From: Planctomycetia bacterium
GTDB lineage: Bacteria > Planctomycetota > UBA11346
Length of the DNA: 15,454 nt
Assembly (NCBI GenBank): GCA_005801395.1
Contig: SYDV01000215.1
Location: 1-15,454 of the forward strand
Direction: 5' to 3'
In this document: positions 7,949 through 15,082 of the stretch, piece by piece
Position numbering within the stretch: position 1 is the stretch's first letter
Layout of the letters: every line of letters starts with the position of its first letter
Made by a program: the position numbers and the translations under genes
The notes under the pieces: generated by a model
Database searches by the model: none
The model's input: only the letters and a program-made list of their open reading frames with translations
Told to the model about the DNA's origin: nothing

Positions 7949-9123
7949 GGTTTAATCTCAACCCAGGAGGCACGCTGTTGCGGGAAACGTTGGCTGAGCG
8001 TACGCAAAACAGCAGGATCGCGATCAAGATAGGGACCGACTAAAATTGCTAATTGAGCACCTTGTTCGACTAAAAAGGCGCGAAAGCCGTCGCTTGCTAG
8101 TTGCGCGACAAAACGTTGCGCATCGGTACGTCGTTCTAAAGGGCAATTTGCCAAATGTACGGCATACGAATTATTTGCGACGGCGACTTTCTTTTTGGGC
8201 GCAGGGTTACGAATTTGATTGACTAAATTGCGTACATATCCACGTAATCGTTGATCTTGAACAGATGCATTAACTAAACGATCAGTAATCGTTCCTAAAC
8301 GTTCGCGATGCCCCTGGGCAAGGGCTGTCTGTGCGTCCATGCCGGCGAGAGCAAGATTGCGTACTTGTGCTGGATCATCAACGATACGTCCGACGCTTAC
8401 TAAATCGAGTTCAATGCGGACTTTAAATCGATGACTGCCATCAGGACGTTCAAATGCGGCGATGCAGCGAATGTCTCCACGTTCAATTAATGACTGACTT
8501 GTATTAAAACGATAGGTGCTAACTAAATCTCGGACTTGCATATAGCGTTGATCAGGCCCAATCCATTCAATGCTAGGTGGTAGTTTGACTTGAAATTCAG
8601 GGCTGGTGCCTGAGCGCATGCGGCGCGCTTTTCCTTGCAAAACTCGTTTGGCTGGGGGCAATAAGGCATAGACGATATCGACATTCCAGACTTGTTCGGA
8701 GCCGGGAGGTAAGGGCATTAAATTAAAATCAAATAAACCAATCGCGACACCGGCATCACCTGGGCGCGCAGCAGCATCTAAACGCCGTGCGCTGCCATTT
8801 GGTTGAAAGGTGAGCAAGGTGATTTGATCGGTGCCGTCAATATTCGTAAGGACGACGGCTTCGTTCATGCCGCCAACGCCGATGAGGTGCAAGTCTTGTT
8901 CTTGGATTGACGCGGGTAATTCCACATCGCGTTTATCTGGGTGGTCAATTAATTCACTGGTTTGAACGCGCAGTCGATAACTAATTACTTGTCCAGCGTC
9001 GATGTGAAGGCGGCTGGGCCGTAAGGCCATCACAAATGCCATGACGCCCAGCGCTGCAACGAGCGCGCCAGCAACTACCGCTGCCGTGGCGGCATGATTT
9101 TTTAAGCGAGCAGTGAACGCCAT
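7945..9123 (-). CDS. Single-pass membrane protein with C-terminal SPOR-like domain
   Basis: A 392-residue protein with a short basic N-terminus and one membrane helix at about residues 13-34, leaving most of the protein in the periplasm. Residues about 40-250 look beta-rich (DAGQVISYRLRVQTSEL, AFERPDGSHRFKVRIELDLV) and I do not recognise them. After a basic linker (PAPKKK), residues 317-392 fit the SPOR pattern: SYAVHLANCP, a helix with AQRFVAQLASDGF, RAFLV, then LAILVGPYLDRDPAVLRTL. SPOR domains bind glycan strands of peptidoglycan lacking stem peptides and often sit on division or envelope proteins. It is the first gene of the three-gene minus-strand unit, overlaps the next by four bases, and is divergent from kdsA. 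No Shine-Dalgarno is seen at its ATG. The SPOR assignment is by pattern only. Confidence 0.78.
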   Translation of the reverse strand: MAFTARLKNHAATAAVVAGALVAALGVMAFVMALRPSRLHIDAGQVISYRLRVQTSELIDHPDKRDVELPASIQEQDLHLIGVGGMNEAVVLTNIDGTDQITLLTFQPNGSARRLDAAARPGDAGVAIGLFDFNLMPLPPGSEQVWNVDIVYALLPPAKRVLQGKARRMRSGTSPEFQVKLPPSIEWIGPDQRYMQVRDLVSTYRFNTSQSLIERGDIRCIAAFERPDGSHRFKVRIELDLVSVGRIVDDPAQVRNLALAGMDAQTALAQGHRERLGTITDRLVNASVQDQRLRGYVRNLVNQIRNPAPKKKVAVANNSYAVHLANCPLERRTDAQRFVAQLASDGFRAFLVEQGAQLAILVGPYLDRDPAVLRTLSQRFPQQRASWVEIKP

Positions 9124-9264
9124 GGCGCGACATGCTGGTGCTGGTGCGCAGTGGGCAAGCCCGTGCTGTCTTAACCTCTGGTGCGTAGGGCTGATAACGC
9201 AGGACCGTTTGGCAGTACGCGCTGGGCTCTTTCGGTGTGACTTGGCAGCGCTAGCGTCCCACGC
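9124..9264. promoter_or_regulatory. Divergent intergenic region between the SPOR-protein gene and kdsA
   Basis: These 141 bp separate two divergently transcribed genes, so promoters for both operons should lie here by layout. I could not find convincing -35/-10 pairs on either strand. TTGGCAG occurs twice (9209-9215 and 9242-9248), 33 bp apart, which may be chance. Neither flanking start codon has a clear Shine-Dalgarno. Confidence 0.35.
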
Positions 9265-10119
9265 ATGGAAGCCATTCGCTCAGTCAAAATCGCCCGCGGT
9301 GTCGTTATTGGTGGGAAATTGCCCGTTTTGATCATGGGACCATGCGTAATTGAAAGCGAACGTCACGCCTTACGGATGGCGAAGTTGGTTCAAGCTTCCG
9401 CGAAGCGTGTAGGCTTTCCCGTGATTTTTAAAGCCAGTTACGACAAAGCGAATCGCACGAGTCACACCAGCTTTCGTGGCCAAGGTTTGGAAGAAGGCCT
9501 GCGTATTTTACAGTGCGTCAAAGATGCCACCGGACTACCAGTGACCACCGACGTGCACGATGCGTCACAAGTCTCCGCCGTTGCAGCGACCGTGGATTTA
9601 ATCCAAGTACCGGCGTTGCTTTGTCGTCAAACCGATTTAATTGAAGCCTGTGCGCGTTCTGGAAAGCCAACTAGTATTAAAAAGGGTCAATTTTTAGCGC
9701 CGCAGGATTGTGGCAATATTGTCGCAAAATTTGAGGCGATCGCGGGTCAGGGAAAATTAGTACTGATCGAACGTGGCACCTCGTTTGGCTATAATACGTT
9801 GGTGAGTGATTTTAGGTCTTTGCCGATAATGCGCAGTTTTGGCGTGCCGGTGGTTTTCGATGGGACGCATTCAGTCCAGGCGCCAGGGGGCCTTGGCACA
9901 AAAAGTGGTGGTGCCGGCCATTTTGCGCCGATGTTGATGCGCGCCGCTATGGCGGTGGGGGTCGAAGGTGTGTTTTTGGAAACTCATGATGATTGGAAGA
10001 ACGCCATGAGTGACGGCCCCAATGTGGTGCCAACGAAGGAATTAGCTGCACTGTTGAACGATCTGCGCGCGATTCATCGTGCTATTGGGCGTAAAGCGCC
10101 GCCTATTCCACGCAGTTAA
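9265..10119 (+). CDS. kdsA: 3-deoxy-8-phosphooctulonate synthase (Kdo-8-phosphate synthase)
   Basis: This cytoplasmic enzyme condenses phosphoenolpyruvate with D-arabinose 5-phosphate to give Kdo 8-phosphate, the precursor of the inner-core sugar of LPS. The 284-residue length matches the family. Visible signatures are GPCVIES (25-31), FKASYDKANRTS (55-66), TDVHDASQ (95-102), IKKGQF (138-143), RGTSFGYN (170-177) and FDGTHSVQAPGG (198-209). Cys27 occupies the place where the metal-independent E. coli enzyme has Asn, and His202, Glu239 and Asp250 can supply the other ligands, so this is a metal-dependent type. The ATG at 9265 gives the normal family N-terminus, although no Shine-Dalgarno is visible. 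It is the first gene of the rightward block; waaA, which uses the end product of this pathway, lies three genes further on. Confidence 0.97.
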   Translation: MEAIRSVKIARGVVIGGKLPVLIMGPCVIESERHALRMAKLVQASAKRVGFPVIFKASYDKANRTSHTSFRGQGLEEGLRILQCVKDATGLPVTTDVHDASQVSAVAATVDLIQVPALLCRQTDLIEACARSGKPTSIKKGQFLAPQDCGNIVAKFEAIAGQGKLVLIERGTSFGYNTLVSDFRSLPIMRSFGVPVVFDGTHSVQAPGGLGTKSGGAGHFAPMLMRAAMAVGVEGVFLETHDDWKNAMSDGPNVVPTKELAALLNDLRAIHRAIGRKAPPIPRS

Positions 10120-10366
10120 GTAATAGGGACGACTACATTGGGGTTGGTAAGTACACCGAAACCGCCTCACAAAAATTGTGTCGCCCCAGACACTGATCTG
10201 TCTTTAGCGTGTGCCAGAAGCGTTTTTAAGTGATCGAAGGCCGTTGAGCGAAGGGGGGATAGGTGCGCCGTACACGCAAGCTCGGTAGTAGGTTGACCTA
10301 GATTTTTACGGCAATGCCCGCAATAGTTCTTGGTATCTGATTGTCAGAGGACCAAAGGGTCAACTT
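10120..10366 (+). other. 247-bp intergenic gap after kdsA
   Basis: No convincing gene is seen. A five-bp inverted repeat CACAA/TTGTG (10168-10180) has a three-base loop, but it is AT-rich and lacks a U-run, so it is a poor terminator. The gap ends with AGAGGA (10346-10351) and AAAGGG (10354-10359), either of which could serve as ribosome binding site for the gene at 10367. The length suggests that gene has its own promoter, but I could not identify one. Confidence 0.3.
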
Positions 10367-12553
10367 ATGCGTACCATACCTGCGATGATCATTGGCGGCT
10401 GCCTAGTATTTGCTCTGGGTGCAATGCCTTGCGCACCTGCCATGGCGGTTGATCAATCACGAGCGACTCCACCTACCGTGACGGAATTAAAGTCGCGAAT
10501 GAAGGCGTTGACGACTGAGGCGATGAAATCAGGAGATTTATGGACAGCAATACAAGCCGATGCGTACTCGAATCAAAAACTAGGAGTGCGTACCACAGGC
10601 GTGCTTGGAGCGAGTGAAATCATTGGCAACCCACTTTTTGCGTTTCCGCATTTAATTAATGCTTATTGGGATCGTGGTGATCGTTTAATCGTGGTCTCGG
10701 GTCCACGTGTTTATCAACTCTCTCCAGATGGTTATCCATTGGGTCTTTCTATTGCGACTACCGTGACCTCAACTTATTCAGGTCTCTCACGTGACGGTCG
10801 TTATCTGGCATTAATTGAAAGAACGGCAGAATTAAATTTACTTAAAGTCAGTGTTTTAGATATGTCAGACGGTAGTGAAGCCTGGAATGCCAGCGTCCCG
10901 CTGGTTCGTGGCGATGCGCTTTCTGGGCCTATTCATATTTCACCCGAAGGTCGATCTCTGGGATTTATCATTTATGACAGTAATGAAACCGCACCGCGAT
11001 TACAGGTCGTACGTGCGTCGGGAAAACATGTCAGTGTTCCAGGCTATTGTCGCGCAACCGCAATTGGCGCCGAAGGAATTTGGGCTTTAGCTGAGCCACT
11101 GTCAAATATGACTGAGGAATCGTTGACGTGGTCAGTATTGTCTGCGGGCAAGGTGACTGAAGTTAAGCGTGGCGTAAGTGCGTTTGGCATTGCCGCCGTG
11201 CTATCGGCCGGACCAGAGCATCGCTTGCAAATTGTTACGGCAGAAGGAGCCATCGTTGAAGCTCCGCAGCCGATGGCGTTTTCACATAATGCACGATTGT
11301 ATACCACCGGTGATTGGCTCATCGCCACAAATGGCTCGGCCCCCGCAGTTGCGCCGACGGGTGAACCTGAAGTGGATTTATTGGGTAATCCAATCGTCCA
11401 ACCACAACAAGCCGCTGTCTCTACTTTAGCCTGCTATCGCTGGTTGGATTTAGTGAATCCTAAAAAGGCACTGCCCGTGTTTAAAATTGAAGGTCGGTGT
11501 TTAGTCAGTCACTTAACGCCGGGTTTATTCTTCTCCTTTCAGCCGGGAAAAATTCAAGCGGTCAACTTAACTGCGGAAACGATAACGCCGAAAGATATTC
11601 CGATACTCGGCCCCTTAACCGATGTGGATATCGCTCGTGGTCGCTTAATTTTAGAATATGCCGACGGGAAAAAACAAATACTCATGGAAGATGGCACCGA
11701 GTTATGGTCGGGTCCTGCGCGACGCGTCGTGATGTTGGATGCCTGGCGCGCAATCGTGCGCGATGAAAAAAATGCCGTGTCGTTAATACATCTCACCGTA
11801 GATCAAGCTCAGCGAAAAACATTGTCGTTGGATGTCCCTGATGCGACGTTTACCGAGTTTGAATATGATCGCTATGATCGCCGTTTAGTGGTGTCGCGTG
11901 GCAGTCGCTCATGGATTGAGTATGATGTGCAAACCGGCAAACGAATAGCGACACACGAAGGTGAATTGCGTAAACCGGTCGTGCCGATCTGGGGATCCCC
12001 CTATGGCCGATTTAGCGTGCAAGCTGCTCGCTTGGTGCCGCGTGATGTGCCTGCACCTGTCGAACCATCCGTTCAATGGAATCCTTGTGATGCGTGGCGT
12101 GTAGGTAGTTCGCTTATCGTGTTGGATCATCATGGACAGGTCTATGTGAGTGGCCGTAAGCGCGGGACTTATACGTCGATTGGTAATGTTAATTATGGTG
12201 ATCATTTTGGTGTTTTAGGAAGCGACATGGGCATTGCGGATATAGATGGCTTGGCCGTGGCGAGTTTAGCTCAGGGACCAACCATTGTGCCTGCCCGTCC
12301 TGGAAGCGCCCAGCAGATGGGCGAAATGCCGGAAGGGCCGTGGAAAATAAAACGGTATTTTTACATGCCGCCGCGCTCGCCGTCGTTGATCTTTGATCCA
12401 ACAAAATGTGGTTTCACGCCTCGCGTTTTACGCAGTCCAACAGGTGGAACGACCATGCTGATGGTGACCGACTCGGTGGTCATTGATGTGGATGCAAATT
12501 TGGGCAAAGCCTTTGGGATTGTTGATAAACAGGCATTACGCGACTTGGAATGA
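10367..12553 (+). CDS. Secreted beta-propeller-like protein of unknown function
   Basis: A 728-residue protein with a clear Sec signal peptide: MRTIP, a hydrophobic core, and probable cleavage after AMA at residue 27. A short helical segment at about 35-85 is followed by a long beta-rich region with repeated strand-turn motifs of WD40/TolB/PQQ-propeller type, for example GDRLIVVSGPRVYQLSPDG, LSRDGRYLALIE, ISPEGRSLGFIIYD and YDRYDRRLVVSRGSRSWIEY. Some 10-14 blades (one or two propellers) could fit. The mature protein has about five cysteines (GYC, LACY, GRC, NPC, TKC), so disulfides are possible. No catalytic motif was recognised. It sits between kdsA and coaC on the same strand, 247 bp and 83 bp away, so it may be a separate unit rather than part of Kdo synthesis. 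An extracytoplasmic binding or scaffold role is inference. Confidence 0.8.
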   Translation: MRTIPAMIIGGCLVFALGAMPCAPAMAVDQSRATPPTVTELKSRMKALTTEAMKSGDLWTAIQADAYSNQKLGVRTTGVLGASEIIGNPLFAFPHLINAYWDRGDRLIVVSGPRVYQLSPDGYPLGLSIATTVTSTYSGLSRDGRYLALIERTAELNLLKVSVLDMSDGSEAWNASVPLVRGDALSGPIHISPEGRSLGFIIYDSNETAPRLQVVRASGKHVSVPGYCRATAIGAEGIWALAEPLSNMTEESLTWSVLSAGKVTEVKRGVSAFGIAAVLSAGPEHRLQIVTAEGAIVEAPQPMAFSHNARLYTTGDWLIATNGSAPAVAPTGEPEVDLLGNPIVQPQQAAVSTLACYRWLDLVNPKKALPVFKIEGRCLVSHLTPGLFFSFQPGKIQAVNLTAETITPKDIPILGPLTDVDIARGRLILEYADGKKQILMEDGTELWSGPARRVVMLDAWRAIVRDEKNAVSLIHLTVDQAQRKTLSLDVPDATFTEFEYDRYDRRLVVSRGSRSWIEYDVQTGKRIATHEGELRKPVVPIWGSPYGRFSVQAARLVPRDVPAPVEPSVQWNPCDAWRVGSSLIVLDHHGQVYVSGRKRGTYTSIGNVNYGDHFGVLGSDMGIADIDGLAVASLAQGPTIVPARPGSAQQMGEMPEGPWKIKRYFYMPPRSPSLIFDPTKCGFTPRVLRSPTGGTTMLMVTDSVVIDVDANLGKAFGIVDKQALRDLE

Positions 12554-12577
12554 TGTTGCTGCCGTAAAGATGGTGTC

Positions 12578-12593
12578 CGCTGAGTGATCAGCG
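12578..12593 (+). other. Short perfect hairpin with GTGA loop after the propeller gene
   Basis: Arms CGCTGA (12578-12583) and TCAGCG (12588-12593) enclose GTGA, which in RNA would be a GNRA tetraloop and unusually stable for its size. It lies 24 bp past the stop at 12551-12553 and about 43 bp before coaC. No U-run follows, so it is not a standard intrinsic terminator. It may protect the transcript's 3' end, act as a weak pause site, or be chance. Confidence 0.3.
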
Positions 12594-12636
12594 AGCCGCC
12601 ACTTTCCTCGGCCCCGATGTGTAGCACCATGCGGCC

Positions 12637-13155
12637 ATGCAAATCCTCTTGGGCATTAGTGGTGGCATCGCTGCGTATAAAACGCCGGAACTGGTGCGCG
12701 AATTACGCCATCGTGGCCATACGGTGCGTTGTGTCTTAACGGCGGCAGCATCGCGTTTAGTGAGCGCTGAAGCGTTAGCGGCCGTGAGCCAACAACCGGT
12801 TGCAACCAGTGCCTGGGTGACGGATGGCACTATGCCGCATATTGATTTACCACGTTGGTGCGATGTGTTCGTCATTGCCCCAGCAACGGCAGATGTGTTG
12901 GCGCGTTGTGCGTTGGGTTTAGCCGATGATTTATTAACCACGGCGTATTTAGCCATCGAACCTAGTCGCCGCGTCATATTTGCGCCAGCCATGAATACGC
13001 AGATGTGGAATAAGCCGATTGTGGCATCGCATATCGCTGCTCTCAAAGCGACGGGCGCAATCATTTTAGATCCGGTCCCAGGTAATTTAGCATGTGGCGA
13101 ACAGGGGGTTGGTGCGATGGTTGAGCCGAGTGTTATTGCGGGAGCCATTGGTTAA
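12637..13155 (+). CDS. coaC: Phosphopantothenoylcysteine decarboxylase (stand-alone CoaC)
   Basis: This FMN flavoprotein decarboxylates 4'-phosphopantothenoylcysteine to 4'-phosphopantetheine in coenzyme A synthesis. The 172 residues hold the full set of family motifs: the FMN-binding start with SGGIAAYK (8-15), catalytic His68 in MPHIDLPRW, APATAD (81-86), the substrate clamp motif PAMNTQMW (117-124), and the active-site Cys153 in LACGEQGVGAM. In many bacteria this domain is fused to the ligase CoaB; here the reading frame ends right after the decarboxylase, so CoaB must be encoded elsewhere. No good Shine-Dalgarno precedes the ATG at 12637. The stop TAA shares its last base with the ATG of waaA (TAATG), implying co-transcription and coupled translation. 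It belongs to the wider HFCD/UbiX-like flavoprotein superfamily, but the motif set favours CoaC. Confidence 0.93.
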   Translation: MQILLGISGGIAAYKTPELVRELRHRGHTVRCVLTAAASRLVSAEALAAVSQQPVATSAWVTDGTMPHIDLPRWCDVFVIAPATADVLARCALGLADDLLTTAYLAIEPSRRVIFAPAMNTQMWNKPIVASHIAALKATGAIILDPVPGNLACGEQGVGAMVEPSVIAGAIG

Positions 13156-14594
13156 TGGTCGTAGCCAAGTGCAACGGTGATGATATTCGCAATGCTGATG
13201 AAATGGCAACGGTTTTAAAAAAATCGGTTGGCCGTTCACTAGATCGCAAGAGCAAGTGTTCGAATCGTAGCCAAATATCGTCTTCCCTTAGTTCAGCGCG
13301 ATGGTGGTGGCATCTCGCTTTTTTTAGTTTGCTATTGGTGTTGGCTTTGCCGTTGGTGGCGTTGGGCCTCGCACATCGAGTGTGGGTGCGGCGAAAAGGT
13401 TTAGTTGGTTTGCGTGAAAAATTAACCGGACGTGGTTCATCGATAACTCCTGGGCAAATATTGGTGCACGGTGTAAGTTTGGGTGAGGTTAATTTAATGC
13501 GGCCATTGGTGCCACATTTAGAGGCACAATTAGGTGCGCGCTGTTTTTTAACCACCACCACCGAAACTGGACGTGCGCGTTTGGATGAAGTTTTTGCTGA
13601 CCGCCAGCGCGCTTTTTTGCCGCTCGATTTGCCGTGGGCGGTGTGGACTTTTTTACGTCGGACTAAACCGAGGTTAGTTATTTTATTAGAGCTCGAAGTG
13701 TGGCCAGTGCTGTTATGTATGTGTCATTTGCGCGGCATTCCGGTGATGTTGTTGAATGCCCGCGTTAGTGAGCGAAGTTTTCGCGGTTATCGACGCGCCG
13801 GCGCATTATTGCGGCCAATGCTGCGCCCGATGGCCTTAGCGTTGGGTCAAAATCCAACCTGGAGCGCGCGGTTAGTCGCACTGGGTATGCGCCGAGATCG
13901 CGTGGTCGTGAGCGGCTCCATGAAGGCTGACATGGTAGCGAGTGCGTCAATTGATGTGGCACAGCAGTTGGCGATACGATTTGGTTTACGTGGCCAACAA
14001 CCATTATTGTTGCTGGCGTCAACGAGTGCTGGTGCGGCGGTGGAAGAACAGGTGTTGTTAAAAGATCAGCTGAGCGAGTGGGAACAACGTGGGTGGCAGG
14101 TAGTTATTTGCCCTCGTCACCCTGAGCGTGGCGCAGAGATAGCGACATGGATTAAAGTAAATGAAAAAATCCCGCGACGCACGTCATTGGGCGAAAGCGT
14201 TGATGGCGTGAATCAAATATTAATCGTGGATGAAATTGGAAAATTAGGCGCGTTGTACGCCTGGACTGCGCAGGTAAAAGGAATCGCCGTAGTGGGTGGT
14301 AGTTTGGGTTCAGGTCGCGGTGGGCAAAATATGTTGGAGCCAGCCGCCGCCGGTTGTTGTACCGTGGTGGGTTGGGATACGCGTAATTTTCCAGATGCGA
14401 TGGCGCTGTTGCGCGAAGAAGGCGGCGTGATTGAAGTTAATGCCGGTAATTGCCAGGCGGTGTTAGGGACACTGGCTAAAGATCAGTCGCGACGAATTGA
14501 AATTGGTGCAAGAGGGCAACAAGCCTGGGCACGTGGTCGTGGCGCTGTGGCGCGAAGTGCGGTATTGGTCGCACAATTTTTTCGCATGGCTTAA
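13155..14594 (+). CDS. waaA: 3-deoxy-D-manno-octulosonic acid (Kdo) transferase
   Basis: This inner-membrane glycosyltransferase moves Kdo from CMP-Kdo onto lipid A precursor, the first step of LPS core building. A membrane anchor lies at residues 51-74. Family signatures follow: the candidate catalytic Glu88 in GLREKL, LVHGVSLGEV (103-112), TTTTETG (133-139), FLPLDLPWAVWTFL (154-167), LELEVWP (178-184), LLNARVSERS (199-208), GSMKAD (254-259), CPRHPERG (319-326), VVGGSL (379-384) and GRGGQNMLEPAA (387-398). Gln391 replaces the His of GGHN in E. coli, as I recall for planctomycete homologues. At 479 residues it is longer than E. coli WaaA (about 425), because some 48 polar residues precede the anchor. 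The ATG at 13155 overlaps the coaC stop; Met17 (ATG at 13203) is another in-frame option. It is unclear whether it adds one or more Kdo units. Confidence 0.94.
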   Translation: MVVAKCNGDDIRNADEMATVLKKSVGRSLDRKSKCSNRSQISSSLSSARWWWHLAFFSLLLVLALPLVALGLAHRVWVRRKGLVGLREKLTGRGSSITPGQILVHGVSLGEVNLMRPLVPHLEAQLGARCFLTTTTETGRARLDEVFADRQRAFLPLDLPWAVWTFLRRTKPRLVILLELEVWPVLLCMCHLRGIPVMLLNARVSERSFRGYRRAGALLRPMLRPMALALGQNPTWSARLVALGMRRDRVVVSGSMKADMVASASIDVAQQLAIRFGLRGQQPLLLLASTSAGAAVEEQVLLKDQLSEWEQRGWQVVICPRHPERGAEIATWIKVNEKIPRRTSLGESVDGVNQILIVDEIGKLGALYAWTAQVKGIAVVGGSLGSGRGGQNMLEPAAAGCCTVVGWDTRNFPDAMALLREEGGVIEVNAGNCQAVLGTLAKDQSRRIEIGARGQQAWARGRGAVARSAVLVAQFFRMA

Positions 14595-14662
14595 TGCAAA
14601 GATGTTTTGGGAAGACGGGTGCTGGTGATTGTGTCGCTCAATTTTCCATCACCATACGCGGC

Positions 14663-14667
14663 AGGAG
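14663..14667 (+). promoter_or_regulatory. Ribosome binding site AGGAG for the small membrane protein
   Basis: AGGAG lies 7 bases before the ATG at 14675. It decides the start: the alternative ATG at 14594 overlaps the waaA stop but would add a 27-residue polar extension of no recognisable kind. Confidence 0.65.
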
Positions 14668-14674
14668 TAAACTC

Positions 14675-14992
14675 ATGGCTGATTTACCACTTATCACGGT
14701 GCTCGGTGGGTTGCTGGCCGTGCCGTGCATGATCGCCGTGACCCAAGGTGGCGATAAAACGACGCAGGGTTTAGCCGGTGTTGGTGCGGTAATCGGTACG
14801 TGGTTGGCTCTTTATCCCCACATAGATTTTCTTGAAAAATTAACGTCAGGTACTTTATACCAAGTTATAGCCATCTTGGCGCTCGTTTTGGCGGTGATCA
14901 TCGCCATTCGTACAAAGCATCAGATCATGGGGACGCTGATGGTGACTGCCGGCTCTTTGATTGCTATGCGCGCGCTGGGAATCGTCAGCTGA
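14675..14992 (+). CDS. Small four-helix membrane protein, unknown function
   Basis: A 105-residue hydrophobic protein with about four predicted membrane helices: near residues 5-23 (PLITVLGGLLAVPCMIAV), 32-48 (GLAGVGAVIGTWLALYP), 62-80 (LYQVIAILALVLAVIIAIR) and 85-103 (IMGTLMVTAGSLIAMRAL). Short loops carry TQGGDKTTQ and a charged EKL turn. I do not recognise a family. The start at 14675 has a good ribosome binding site. A longer version from 14594, whose ATG shares one base with the waaA stop (TAATG, the same layout as coaC-waaA), is possible but less likely. It sits 80 bp after waaA and 90 bp before metK on the same strand, so it may be co-transcribed with waaA. A link to envelope or lipid A work is inference from position only. 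Confidence 0.7.
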   Translation: MADLPLITVLGGLLAVPCMIAVTQGGDKTTQGLAGVGAVIGTWLALYPHIDFLEKLTSGTLYQVIAILALVLAVIIAIRTKHQIMGTLMVTAGSLIAMRALGIVS

Positions 14993-15071
14993 ACCGGACT
15001 TTACTTCCGAGCTGAGTCCTCACACTCCGCGCTCTTCGCTCATCCATCGTTCCATCATCATAGACCGATAT

Positions 15072-15076
15072 AAGGA
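15072..15076 (+). promoter_or_regulatory. Ribosome binding site AAGGA for metK
   Basis: AAGGA lies 6 bases before the ATG at 15083, a good match in sequence and spacing. It is one of the few clear Shine-Dalgarno sites in this window. Confidence 0.65.
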
Positions 15077-15082
15077 TTTCCT

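Noticed and set aside
9209..9248. TTGGCAG direct repeat 33 bp apart in the divergent promoter region
   Set aside because: Only two seven-base copies, with no conserved flanks; this is within chance expectation for GC-rich DNA.
9113..9331. 72-codon plus-strand frame overlapping the start of kdsA
   Set aside because: It overlaps both divergent genes, has no ribosome binding site, and its product shows no family features.
10292..10364. GTTGACC (10292-10298) and GGTCAAC (10358-10364) as an operator or leader stem
   Set aside because: Seven-bp arms 59 bp apart occur easily by chance, with no supporting structure between them.
12588..13148. 186-codon minus-strand open frame opposite coaC
   Set aside because: coaC on the plus strand has every catalytic motif of its family. 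The reverse product is low-complexity Ala/Thr/Arg with no recognisable fold.
14993..15082. SAM riboswitch before metK
   Set aside because: The spacer is only 90 bases, pyrimidine-rich, with at most a four-bp CGGA/TCCG stem and no recognisable SAM-I, SAM-II or SAM-IV core.
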